In this document: positions 33,909 to 45,063 of the stretch, piece after piece
Layout: the number at the start of each line of letters is the position of its first letter
Numbering within the stretch: the first letter of the stretch is position 1
From: Diphasiastrum complanatum
Taxonomy: Eukaryota > Streptophyta > Lycopodiopsida > Lycopodiales > Lycopodiaceae
Length of the DNA: 64,000 nt
Assembly: GCA_029204225.1 (NCBI GenBank)
Contig: CM055107.1
Coordinates: 12,320,627 to 12,384,626, forward strand
Direction: 5' to 3'
Translations under genes and position numbers: made by a program
Notes under the pieces: generated by a model
What the model was told of the DNA's origin: nothing
Seen by the model: the letters and a program-made list of their open reading frames with translations, nothing else
Databases searched by the model: none

Positions 33909-35724
33909 TAGACCGAAGAACGAGTTAAGGCCTTTGAGGTGTTGAAAATAGCCCTCACGACGGCTCCCATACTCCGCTCGCCAGATTACACGAAAGAGGT
34001 CCATGTGCATACTGACGCAAGTAAGTATGCCATTGGAGGTCTTTTAGCACAACTGGACGAGTATGGCAAAGACTTTCCCATACGTTTTTTAAGCAGGCAA
34101 CTGGTGCCTGCTGGAGTAAACTACACAACTACCGAAAGAGAAGCATTGGCAATGGTCTACGCTGTACAGCAACTAAGACATTATTTATTAGGCTAGACCT
34201 TTGTTTTCTACACACACCATCAAGCACTTCTATATATCGTGAATAAGACTTGTAAGACGGGACGAATAGCTTGATGGCTACTGATTTTGGAGGAATTTAA
34301 TTTCTGTGTAGTCGTTCGCAAAGGGACCCAACATTTCATGGTGGATCACCTCCCCAGACTACCAAGTGTTGAAAAAGCAACTGCACCAATCAATGACGAT
34401 CTTTCTGATGCGTGCCTTTTTCAGATCGATGCTACACCCTTATGGGCTGAGGAGATCACTCAGTTCCTCACAATAGGCCGACTAAATGAAGGCCTGGGTA
34501 CAACGGAAAAAAGAAAATTTCTAATAAAAGCAGCGCCCTTTGAGTTAATTGCGGGACAACTTTACAAACGGGGCGTTGACAACATTATTCGACGATATGC
34601 TTATGAATCTGAGATACGATCGATAATATCTCAAGCTCATGAGGGCATTGGAGGTGGCCACTTTTCTGCTAAAGCCACAGCAAAGATTATCCTTCGAGCG
34701 AGATTGTGGTGGCCATCCTTGTTTAAAGACACGTTTTCTGTCATTAAAGCATGTGATGTCTGTCAACGAGCAAAGAAAAATACCAAAGCAGACTCACACC
34801 ATTGACTCCCATTATAGAAGGCTCAGCCTTCCATAAGTGGGGGATTGATTTTTGTTGGACCAATCAGTCTAGCAGCAAAACATACCCAAGCTTGATACAT
34901 CCTCATAGCCACAAATTATGCCACTAAGTGGGTGGAGGCTTGAGCAACGAAGGATGCCAACACAAAAACCGTTGCACGTTTTCTTTACGAAAACATTTTA
35001 CCCATTTTGGCTGTCCCATAGAGCTTGTTAGTGATCGCGGCACGCATTTTTTAAATGCTGTCATTGATAACCTCCTACGCCATTACCTTGTCGTTCACAA
35101 AAAGAGTACACCATACTATCCTAGGTGTAATGGCCAGACTGAAGCAACTAGCAAGACGATCTGTAAAATTTTAACCAAGATAGTTGAAACCAGTCGCTCT
35201 GATTGAGAAACAAAACTTTTCCCAGCTATCTGGGCTTACCGCACCACCATGAAGAAAGCCACTGGGTGGATTACACCTTTCCACTTAGTATATGGTCAAG
35301 AAGCAGTAATGCCCGTAGAATTCTTAGTATCTTCGCTAAGAGTTACGGACGCTTTTTCAACAGATCTAAGGCTTCAATAGAACAACAAGTCAAAACCAAG
35401 CTATTTACGTTAGCCTAGTTATGCGAGACAAGACTAACATCTTATCACGCACAACTAGTTAACAAATGACACCAAAAGGCCTGGCATGACCGTCACTTGC
35501 GCAATAAAGATCTCCACTTAGGTGACCAGGTGCTTCTTTATACATCAAAGAAGCAACCCGGAAAATTGAAATTCAGAAGTGAGGGGCCATACGTTATTAA
35601 TAAAAAATTCCCTAATGGTGCAGTCCAATTACAAACACTTGGCGGGATACTCCTAGACACTGTCGTAAACGGTGGTCGTCTACGACGATATTATGAAGAG
35701 TTGTTCTTTGTTGACCCAATTTAA
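33909..35724 (+). pseudogene. family B-type pol end: RNase H and integrase
   Basis: RNase H: ALTTAPILRSPDYTKEV, HTDASKYAIGGLLAQL, TEREALAMVYAVQQLRHYL. Integrase: the H2C2 finger HEGIGGGHF and CDVCQRAKKNT, then a core with SDRGTHFLN and NGQTEATSKTI (Glu kept), with stops at 34196, 35206 and 35418. The C-terminal part GDQVLLYTSKKQPGKLKFRSEGPY is intact to TAA at 35724. It differs from family A pol throughout. The B-type spacer that follows is the reason to assign it to B. RT is missing on the 5' side. Confidence 0.85.
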
Positions 35725-35824
35725 CATCTTATCTCTAGTACATATTCTATATTTTTTTTTATCAATTTTAATTTAATTTAATTTTGTTTCCTTACTTGTA
35801 CTTCTCATTTTGCATGCCTTGTTT

Positions 35825-36120
35825 CAATCTCAACCGACGAGATCTACTTCAATCTCAACCGACGGGATCCACTTCAATCTCAACCGATGGGATCCACTTC
35901 AATCTCGACCAACGGATCTTCATAAGATCTCGACCGACGGACCTTCATGAGATCTCGACCGATGGACCTTCACAAGATCTCCTACCAACGTGACTTCATT
36001 AAGATCTCGACCGACGGACCTTCACAATATCTCGAACAACGGACTTTCATAAGATCTCGACCGACGGACTTTCACAAGATCTCGACCGACGTGACTTCAT
36101 TAAAATCTCGACCGACACTA
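35825..36120 (+). repeat. pre-ORF3 array 1 of ATCTCRACCGACG motifs (family B)
   Basis: About 12 copies of ATCTCGACCGACG or ATCTCAACCGACG at 22-30 base spacing, with linkers such as GGACCTTCACAAG and GTGACTTCATTA. It begins about 100 bases after the pol stop. It is the same motif as the 5' leader array at 21736-22215. Confidence 0.92.
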
Positions 36121-36312
36121 CAGACACGTCCCATCTCGCCCGCGCCCACCCAAAGGCATCCATAAATGCCATCAGTTTGACCACATTCGCACCTCAGCAA
36201 AGTGCGAACTCTGGAGCTCCCTGGCGACGATCCTCTGACAATTTTCAGACTCTCCTACACGATCACACCCTCCTTCCCATCCTCAGTTTTTCAAAGTCCA
36301 TTCCTTTTCCTT

Positions 36313-36690
36313 CCATCTCAACCGATGCTTTACCACTCCATTTCAACCGACGCATTTCCATTCCATCTCAGCCGACACTTTTCCACTCCATCTCAGCCGA
36401 CGCTTTTCCACTCCATCTCAGCCGACGCATTTTCCATTCCATCTAAGCTGATGCATTTCCTTCCATCTCAACCGACGCTTTTCCACTCCATCTCAGCCAA
36501 CGCATTTCCATTCCATCTCAGCCGACGCTTTTCCACTCCATCTCAGCCGACGCTTTTCAATTCCATCTCAGCCGACGCATTTTCCATTCCATCTCAGCTG
36601 ACACATTTCCATTCCATCTCAGCCGACGCATTTTCATTCTGTCTCAGCCGACACCTTTTCCTTCCATATCAGCCAACGCCCTCCACTCCC
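36313..36690 (+). repeat. pre-ORF3 array 2 of ATCTCAGCCGACGC motifs (family B)
   Basis: About 15 units near 26 bases, of the form CCATCTCAGCCGACGC followed by TTTTCCACT or ATTTCCATT. It is a more regular variant of array 1 and ends about 60 bases before the ORF3 start at 36751. A 219-codon open frame across it is repetitive (SQPTLFHSISADAF-like) and is probably not translated. Confidence 0.92.
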
Positions 36691-36750
36691 AACCCCACCG
36701 ACACCCTTTTTCCAGATTATTTGTTTCTCTCTTTTACCAATTTCTTCATC

Positions 36751-38410
36751 ATGTCTACCAACCCTACCTCCAGCTCTGATGACCCCGCAACCAATAAGCT
36801 CAACATCCACTCATCCACATTGGATTTTATAGAAATGCGCAGTTTTTTTTCAAGCCATTGAGTTCCAAATGCATGTCCTAACGGGGTATCAAAGCCCCTA
36901 TCTCGTGCACATGATCTACGCCAACTACAATGCTACTGCAAGGTTGTGCCAGCTAATAGTCCCTCCTGTGAGAAACTATGTTTACAACCTATCATTTGCA
37001 TTGGCCGACTTGCAACCTTTTGGGTTCCCAAGAGGACCCAATGTTGTCATGAGAACACTTAAGAAAATCGAGCAGACAACGTATTTCAAATTTATTGATC
37101 CATTAGTGGCAAACTGGAGAAACAAGGAGGGATATCGAGTTGACGAAATCGATGACTCCCTAATTACAAGCGGCATGTGCGTACTTGACAAAGTGCACAA
37201 AACAACCAAGAAAAAACTTGCAGAGGATACCCATGTCCCTATTTCACATGATGGCAGATTCACGAGTGCACTCCCAGAGTGCATTAACAACAAGCAGCCC
37301 ATCACAGTATTGGGATATCCGATGACAGATATCACTCTTCACCAAGTACAGAACGGGCCAAAGCTTCAACAACAACTGCAGCTTGCGGACAAGGCATGGG
37401 AAATTCTCATTGAACACAAGAAGTCCAAGTGTGCGAGGAGCACTTCACCATCGAGGTCCCAGGCTAAATGAGTCAACACCAGTATCCTCCCTCTGGTGCA
37501 GAAGCCAAGAAGCCCACCATAGGATCCACAAATAGCTACAACTTTTGAAGCTCAACAGGCAGATGTCTCAAAGGCTCAATTGTCGGGCACACGGCAACAA
37601 CGGAGGCAAGAGAAGCTTCAAGCTAAGAGCACATCACCAGTGGGATCAGTTTCAGATGGTTCCACCTCAAATGTTGGAAGCTCATCCACGACATCACAAC
37701 AACACTCGTCACCCTCACATGTTATCGACGGGGGCGATCGAGCAAATACATCTACACAACCACCTGATACGGCAGTAACTCAAGCCACAAGTCAAGCAGA
37801 TGAAGCCACCACCCCACCCACATTGATTACTACGCCAATGCCACCAACATCACCACTGGCACAAATTTGGGGGGGGGGGGGGAGGAGTGGGGATATCCAG
37901 TCCCCAGGACACAGAAGCGGCTCAGCAACCACAGGCCCAGCAAGTCCACACACTGGACACATCGCAATATTTTGATGCTACGGACCTGATGAAAATAAGC
38001 GATGATGAGCCAGAAAAGGTGGAGCAACCAAGAAGAAATCTGACTCCTCCACTAACCACCACCACCACAATCATTACTAACATCATCCCTCCACCTCCAC
38101 CTCCACCTCCATCTTCAGCTCTAACACCACATTTATTTTCTGGTTTAGCCTCACCATCTCACACCCTAGATCAGTACCCAACTCTCACTAACCTTGAAAA
38201 GCTCACTGAAGCAACCAAGCGCTCGATGATAGGCCTATCCGAAACGAGCTACCACATGCATTGGTTGGAGAGCCAGCATCAAGTGCTCGAGAGTAAGGTC
38301 CAACATCAAGATTGATAAATTATGCGATATCAAAGGCTGGCCAAAGAAAAAGAGGAAGAGACAATGGAAACCAGATCCGTGATGGTCGGGCAAAAATCCA
38401 CTTTGGAATA
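36751..38410 (+). pseudogene. family B ORF3, plus-strand copy (C-terminally cut)
   Basis: ATG at 36751 (MSTNPTSSSDDPATNKL) matches the minus-strand ORF3 starting at 56098. Order: N-terminal globular part (GYQSPYLVHMIY, DLQPFGFPRGPN), a segment ITVLGYPMTDITLHQVQNGP, a Thr/Ser/Pro/Gln-rich linker, a proline run, then a helical segment TNLEKLTEATKRSMIG and QHQVLESKVQH. A G14 tract at 37869-37882 inside the coding part shifts the frame. About 30 residues are lost near 36840 and stops lie at 37471 and 38315. At about 38410 it switches to an A-like gag-protease. Confidence 0.75.
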
Positions 38411-38419
38411 GGTCTAGCA

Positions 38420-39805
38420 ACAACAATAGGTGTGCTCACCAGTTTACTATCTAGTCGCGTGAACTTATCTCTCGGGGAGTTACTGCAGATTGCACCTCAA
38501 GCCAAGAGTATCCTAGCTGAATGGGCCAAAGCGAAACCAAAAATAGTAGTGGAAGAGCCCTTATATTGTGCGGGCTATGAAGGAACAAGCAACGTCCTCC
38601 ATATCGGGACAGCATGGGAAAGTAAAGAACACAATATCACCCTGTCGATCAAGCATAAGAGGTTCGAGGATAAAGCAGCATTGGTAGATGGAAGATCAGG
38701 TGTAAATTTGACCTCCACTACCTTGTATCAGAAATGGGATTTGCAAGGGTTGAAACCAGCAAAAGTTGCCATCAAGTTAGCAGATCAATCCTATGTAAAA
38801 ACAAAAGGTGTAGTTGACGACATCCTAGTGAAAATAGTGGGAATGCAGTTCGTAATCACCTTTGTGGTGATGGGCATACCAAAGTCCCCTTCTGCCTATC
38901 GTGTTTTACAAAGAAGACCTTGGTTGAGGATCACGCAAGTGGTTCACAATTGGAAAACCAGAAAATTCACCTTCAAAAACACATGGGCGGTGAAACCAAT
39001 TACACCAAATGCTAATGACAGATTGTCCACCATTGATCACACAATTGATCACCCAAGGCAAGTCAGGGGAGGTCATTACGACTCTGAGATAGATATCGTG
39101 CAATGGACGGACACATTGGCAACCGTTGACTGTATGGCTAGACATGCTTGTCAACCAGATTTAGATCCAAAACTTAACACATCTTCACCCAAGTGCTATA
39201 CATTGGACACACCAATTACTTTTGGGATGAATATGATCAATGTAGCATGGCTGTTAGCGGAAGCTATTGAGAATTATATGGACGATGATTTAGTCCCATG
39301 GCAGCATGCTTTTACCTACAACAAGGAGACCAAACTGATTGATGAGCAGTTCCTATAACATATGGACCCAGATTGCTATGGAATGAAGAAAGTACCAGCT
39401 CAGCCACCTCACAGATCACCTATGGCGAAAGTTTCCAAGGTGGATCCACCAAAGACGCCAACGACTAAGAAGAACCAGATGAAACAACACTACAGTCAGG
39501 TGATCCGATGGAGTGATCTACTAGAAGAGGCCATAGTCGTGGTGAATATTGATATTTGTAAATATGAAGTGAGTATCGCACCAGTTCCTAAGAAAGACAC
39601 CAAGGATGAACCCAACTACATGGGCAGAAAAAGAAAAAAGAAAGTGTTGGACTCCTTGAAGGCGGTCCGAATGGACCCGGACGAAACGTCATCATCCTCA
39701 CAAATGATTGATGATCCAAAGATTACAAGTTGCGCTAAGATCAACATGCTGAAAGAGGAATCTCGCTGAACCGGTTCACGAGATTCCAAAAACATTCAAG
39801 AACTA
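38420..39805 (+). pseudogene. A-like Gypsy gag end and protease (5' part of a split host element)
   Basis: VNLSLGELLQIAPQAKSIL and EPLYCAGYEGTSN align with family A copy 2 (INISLGELLKLVPKAKGVL, EPLFCAGFEESND). The protease active site is ALVDGRSGVNLTS, followed by ADQSYVKTKGVVDDIL and VHNWKTRKFTF. The frame is open to 39358, then reopens to a TGA at 39767-39769. The element is split at 39805 by family A copy 2 and resumes after 51023. It is diverged enough from A to be a sister subfamily. Confidence 0.82.
39801..39805 (+). other. target-site duplication AACTA, left
   Basis: AACTA lies directly before the family A copy 2 LTR and again directly after its 3' LTR (51019-51023). Taking out the element and one AACTA rejoins the host element's reading frame. 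Confidence 0.9.
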
Positions 39806-40547
39806 TTTTGGAGGGTTTGCGTATCCCAAGGCAACCCTAACTCTAGTTAATAAGTGAGAGGGATTTGGCACCTTGCGTGTGTAAGTCCAACCCAATTATC
39901 ACATAGTTATTTGATTAATTAGAATGTTAATAAAAGGACTTTAGGCCTTTTTGTGAGACTTTTAATGTCGCAGGGCCTAAATGTCAAGTTAGTGAATAAA
40001 GTTGGGTTTCCCTCCAATTTTGATGGTTCCCACACTTTTTTAAATTTGAATAAAAAGAGGGGCAAGACTGGACCAATAGGATTCAGAGGCCAGGGTCCTC
40101 CTCTCTACTATAAAAAGGGACCAACTCGAGTTGTTCCTCATTTCAATAAAGCATATTGGTTTTCTTTAGAAATGGATTGATGAATGTCCTTGATCTTCCT
40201 CTCTTCTCCTCCATTTCTCATGCTTTCTTTGGATTTTGCTAATTGTTGGATTTGATCATTATTGGAATTGCTATTTCTTATGCTTTTTGTGAGAGAGAAA
40301 GGGAGAGAGAGAAGAGTAAGTTTTTATCATTGTTGTGGATTTAGGGTTAATGGAAGTAGGGTTAATGGATGTAGTGTTAATGCTTAGTGTTAATGGATGT
40401 TAGTGTTAGATCCTCCATTCATGTTGAAATCTGAACTATACTATCGCTCTCATGAGAACGAACCTACGCGTGACAACTAACTCCGACTCTTTGATGCTAG
40501 ATTGACTAGATCTTGGATTCAGGTTAGGCAAGGAGAAACCCACTACA
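39806..40547 (+). mobile_element. family A copy 2, 5' LTR
   Basis: 742 bp from TTTTGGAGGG (canonical start TGTTGGAGG with one substitution) to CCCACTACA. It contains CTACTATAAAAAGGGACC as core promoter, a GAGAGAGAAAGGGAGAG tract at about 40288-40315, and GGGTTAATGG-type repeats at 40346-40410. Its last 447 bases match 50554-51018. Confidence 0.9.
40109..40116 (+). promoter_or_regulatory. TATA box of family A 5' LTR
   Basis: TATAAAAA in CTACTATAAAAAGGGACC, about 300 bases into the LTR. The same box is kept at 50562-50569 in the partial 3' LTR. Confidence 0.75.
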
Positions 40548-40551
40548 ATTT

Positions 40552-40570
40552 TGGCACCGTTGCCGGGGAG
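40552..40570 (+). other. primer-binding site, tRNA-Asp type
   Basis: TGGCACCGTTGCCGGGGAG lies four bases after the LTR end. The complement of the plant tRNA-Asp 3' end is TGGCGCCGTTGCCGGGG, so there is one mismatch in 17. Athila elements use this primer. Confidence 0.9.
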
Positions 40571-41764
40571 CTACGCCAATTTTTCAGTTTGCAGCATGTT
40601 TTGGTTGATGGTTAGCTTGCATTAGGCATCTTGTCATGGCATGAATAGTGCTAAAACTGCATTATAGGGTTAGTTTGGGATTGATTTTGCTACATTTGAG
40701 AGGATTTGCTTGTTTGAAATCTAATCTGATTATTAAATAGGGAAAGCTATTTAGATCACCAATCTTAAGATCCATTTGGATCTGAGATATCAGAAAAAAT
40801 GACAAAAAGAGGTCAAACCTGTCAAATTTGGTCAAAAAGAGACAAAAAGCATCATCAGAGCCCATAAATTTTTACCCTCTTTCAGGAAACCTTCATCGAC
40901 TTGCAAACACCTTCGGTTTTGTTTATAGAACCTTCGGTTTGAAGGGCAAAGATTAATTCCCAGCAGATTTCTAGAAACATCAGAAAAACCACCAAAAAAT
41001 ACCAAAAATTATCAAAACCCTAAAAAAATGCAGAAAAAGAACCTTTGCCCAATTCACTGTGCTTAGATATGATTCAGATCTATCTACTGCCAGGTCGGCG
41101 AAGAATAATACCAAAAATAAAAAGGTTTTCAGAGGATCAGTTGTCATATTGTTATATTTTTGCCAAAAAAAGTCACTTTTTTGCAAAATTACCAGTATTA
41201 CTCTTGATCCTTTGCCAGAACCTTCGCCGAGTTTTCAGAATATTCTATTTATATAAAAATACTATTTTTGAGTTCTACAAAGATCTATCTTGATCAGATC
41301 ACAAAAAATCTTGATTTTCACCCTCGCTAGATCACAAAAACTGTATTTTCTTGTGTCAAAAACCTTCGTCCGGTTTTTCAAAATCTGTGTCAGATCTTCC
41401 AGCTGAGAAGTCGGCGAAGGTTATTCACCAAGAAATTGCCAGAAAAGTGTTCAGAGAGTTTTTATCCCATAATAACATTGTTGAACCTTTGCCGAGACAA
41501 CCTTCGCCAGTCCTATTTTTAGTTTCTAATTTTTCAGATCAAGTCTCTGTCAAAATTTGGATCAAATCTTATATATTCTGAATTGGAATCTGAGAGATTT
41601 ATCATTTTCGAGAAGTATCGATTCATCGAATTTTGGGTAGTTTTTCATCATGTAGAATCAGATTCCTGAAAAGTGGAATAGAGCTAGCAGATCTAATCTG
41701 AGATAGTTTTTGGAAAAATCTATATCCAATCACATAGTTTTTCAATTTGATCTAAATTTGTAAG
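40571..41764 (+). repeat. family A 5' leader with AACCTTCGCCGA-like words
   Basis: Non-coding leader of about 1.2 kb. AACCTTCGCCGA-type words occur at about 40888, 40929, 41039, 41219, 41361, 41484 and 41499, and in reverse at 41093 and 41410. Linkers are AT-rich. The same words occur in the spacer before ORF3. Confidence 0.8.
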
Positions 41765-43630
41765 ATGGCTACCCCTGGAGCTGCTCTTGGAGGTGCTCCA
41801 CAGGGGGTCAATCCAATTATTGTTAGAAGAGCACCCCGATTGGATCCACCCAAATATAATGAGTTAACAGGATCCAGTTAGATTTTTTCAGATCTATGCT
41901 GAATCCTGTGAGGTCTATGGTGAGATTTATCCTCAAGATAAATGCCTTAACAGGCACAGCACAAGATTGGTACTATAACCAAGATGAAACTGAGCGTACA
42001 GATTGGGAGGTTGTTAAACGAGCCCTTATCACACAGTGCAAACCACGAAAGTTTATGGAAGACCCTTTCCTACTTATAAGTAAAATTAAAATGGGAAAGC
42101 GAAAAATGGTTCGAGATTACATCGAAAGGGTGAAACGTCTAAGATCTGAATGTGAGCCTAAGCTAGTTAATGAAAATGCCATGATTATGTGGTTTTTGTC
42201 AGGACTACCTAAACGGATCAGACGTGAACTGAAACGCCATAATGAGTACGCACTTTTGCAAAATGCGATGGACAATGCAATTCGGGAGGAGGATGAAGAT
42301 TCAGATGATGAGCCAAATGTCAATATGTTGTCTTATACAGCAGGGCAGACTACTACGACATCCACCACTATTGAATCAACGAATGCCAATGCTACTGCAG
42401 AAATGATGCTCAATGAGTTCGAGAAACTTGGGAAGACCCAACATAAATAAATTGGAAAAGTTGCAGTTGCAATTTGATGAGAAGATCAAAGCATTGGAAA
42501 ATTTCCACGGAGAAGCGAACAAGGAATCTGAGAAGTTTACAAAGACTTTTCCTACCAGAAAAAATGTTTAGTGTTCTATTTGTACAGGAAATCACACAGT
42601 CAACAAGTGTCCTCAATTGAAAAAACGAATGGAAATCAGTGTTTGCCATCTGTGTAATTCACCTGACCATGAGACTGCCTTTTGCAACTTCAACCCTCAA
42701 ATAATTCAACAACGGTATGCCTAGATGGGATATCGAGATCCACAGTATGGAGGCAATCCAACAGCAAGACTACAACAATTTTCTCTTAGATACCCGGAAC
42801 GTCTAGCTTTGCCTGCCCCACCAAAACACTCCGCTCCTCTTCCCAATTTGATGGAACCAGACCCTTACGGAAGAGCTGAGCAATGGAGCTATGGTAATAA
42901 TCAGGAAGGTGGATCTTCAAAACAGTATGTCATTTATGTTGTCGCTCAACAACAAACCTCGAGAAATTGGGCCAAAGCACCACTTGGATGCTTTGCATGT
43001 GGAGAAAATCACAGAGTTGCAGAATGCCCAAATAAAGAAAAATTTGTACCATTCTATCGTGACTGTGGATATGGGCATTGCTATAAAGATTGTCCAGCAA
43101 GATCGAAGCCACCACCAGCTACAGCACCTGTAAATTTGATAACAATCAAGCAAGGATCGGTAGCTCATAATATACTAAGTGCACCCTTGATAGTGGTCAC
43201 CATAGCACAAAAGCAAAAAGAACCATTAGTGGATTCAGTACCTGCTGATTCTATACCATTGAACGATACACCAACAGCATCGGAAGTCTATCCAAATCTT
43301 AATGCAGAAAAACGAAGATATCAGGATATGAGACAGTGGATTAAACATCTGCAAGAAGAAGAGGAACTTGAAGCTGCTAAAGTAGCAGCTGAAGTTCGAT
43401 CTTCACCATTGCAGCCTCCAAGAAATTTACGTATGGACATGAATGATCAATTACATCATCACGAAGAACCCTTCAAGATGACTGAACTAGAAGCACCACA
43501 TACAGAATTACTCATGAATATTTTGTCTACCAAGATCAACATTTCATTGGGAGAGCTCCTAAAGTTGGTGCCAAAAGCAAAAGGAGTCTTAGCGCAAAAG
43601 TTAGCTCAAGAAGAATCAGAAGACCATTAG
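41765..43630 (+). pseudogene. family A copy 2 gag with zinc-knuckle array
   Basis: ATG at 41765 (MATPGAALGGAPQGVN) leads to RLDPPKYNELTG. An extra G near 41871 shifts the frame, and a deletion of about 20 bases near 41940 relative to copy 1 follows. The capsid core is then open (AQDWYYNQDETERTDWE to 42450). Knuckles follow: CSICTGNHTVNKCP (after a TAG), CHLCNSPDHETAFC, CFACGENHRVAECP and YRDCGYGHCYKDCP. A TAG at 42722-42724 replaces CAG of copy 1. It ends with ISLGELLKLVPKAKG at a TAG (43628-43630). Confidence 0.88.
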
Positions 43631-45063
43631 GAGCCACTTTTCTGTGCTGGATTTGAAGAATCTAACGATGTACACCATGTTGGAGTAGCTTGGAAAAGTG
43701 AACAAAAGAATATCACTCTGCCGATACAACATAGACAATTTTCTAAAGAAGCAGCCGTGATAGACGGCGATTCAAGAGTTAACCTGATTTCTACAAAGCT
43801 ATGTACAAAATGGGGCCTTACAAAGATTAAGCCTGTTACTTTTGCTATTAAGCGAGCTGATCAGACGGCGGTTCGTCCACGAGGAATGGTGGAAGATATA
43901 CCTATCAGGATTGCAAGAGTACAGTTCGTCATTACTTTCGTCATGATGGACCTACCAGAAGCACCAAATGTCTACTGAGTTCTCTTAGGACGTCCATGGT
44001 TACGAGTTGCGCAAGTAATTCATAACTGGGGTACCGACAAAATCACTTTTGGAAATTGTGAATGTGCAGTTAAAATTGATCCTACGACTTGGACTATCAA
44101 GCTAGTGGTTCAAAAAGCGGATGACGACTCATCAACAACGGATCACACTTGTGATCGACCAGAGAAAAAATTGGGAGTTCACTACGATTCTCAAACCGAT
44201 ACTGTCAATTGGAACGAAGCTCTTGCAACAATTGATTGTACAGTAGGATATATGTGTCAACAAGATATTCAATCAGAGATGAGCAAGATTTTCTTGTTAG
44301 ATTGAACTTTGGATACGCCAATCACGTTTCCACTAAATGTGCTGAATGTAGCCTGGATATCAACGGAACCTATACCAGATCCAATTGAGGATGATCTCAT
44401 ACCAATGAGCCATGCCTTAACTTATGATGGCAATGCAGAACTTACGGATGAATAGATTCTACATCATATGGATCCGACCAGATTTGGAGTGCGTAATGTT
44501 CCTGATGAACCAACAATCAAATCGCCCAAAGCAGTTATATTGAAGGGAGACAGGATGACAGGTTTGCTGATGAAGAAACAAGCAAAGCAATATTATAATA
44601 CGGTCCTGAAATGGAAAAATCCCTCTCAAAAGATCGATTCAAAGGAAGTGCCACCTCTATTGGATAAAAGCAAAGGAAAAGTCAAGAATGATTCTTCAAG
44701 TCAGATCTCCAGCAAGACATCATCGTCTAGAAGTCTTCACCTGAGAAGAAAGATTTATCATCCCGAAAGTCATCACCTCCACGATGAATTCCTGCTAAGA
44801 AGACTAAACGAAGATCCAAGACAAGTCCTTTCAAAAAAGAACAAGCAAATGTAGTCCAGCATGATATGCCAAAGCATTTTAAACGTTATACACTGGATGA
44901 TGTGGTTATCGTGTTACCTAAAATACATCGTGAACCTGAAGAACACATGCCGGAGTCTAAAGAGGTTTACGATGGCCCAGCTAGAACGCAGCCAATGAAT
45001 CTTGCCAAACCAGGAGAATCAAAAAAGATTGTACAAGTGGGATTACAACTTACTCCTGAATAG
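43631..45063 (+). pseudogene. family A copy 2 protease and linker
   Basis: FCAGFEESNDVHHVG leads to the active site VIDGDSRVNLIS; plant Gypsy enzymes usually have DGGSGVN or DGGAGVN, so a Gly is replaced by Arg. ADQTAVRPRGMVEDIPIRI and LLGRPWLRVAQ follow, with TGA at 43976-43978. A long linker with stops at 44305, 44455 and 44854 leads to YTLDDVVIVLPKIHREP, just before RT. Confidence 0.83.

Noticed and set aside
33909-36750. Reading 33.9-35.7 kb pol and the 36.75-kb ORF as two unrelated elements
   Set aside because: No LTR or primer site separates them, and the spacer carries the family B motif. A single B element (pol, spacer, ORF3) is the simpler reading, though recombination cannot be excluded.
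36202-36861. 219-codon frame across the ATCTCAGCCGACGC array
   Set aside because: The peptide is a by-product of a roughly 26-base repeat. Frames change along the array and the similar leader arrays have no conserved frame.
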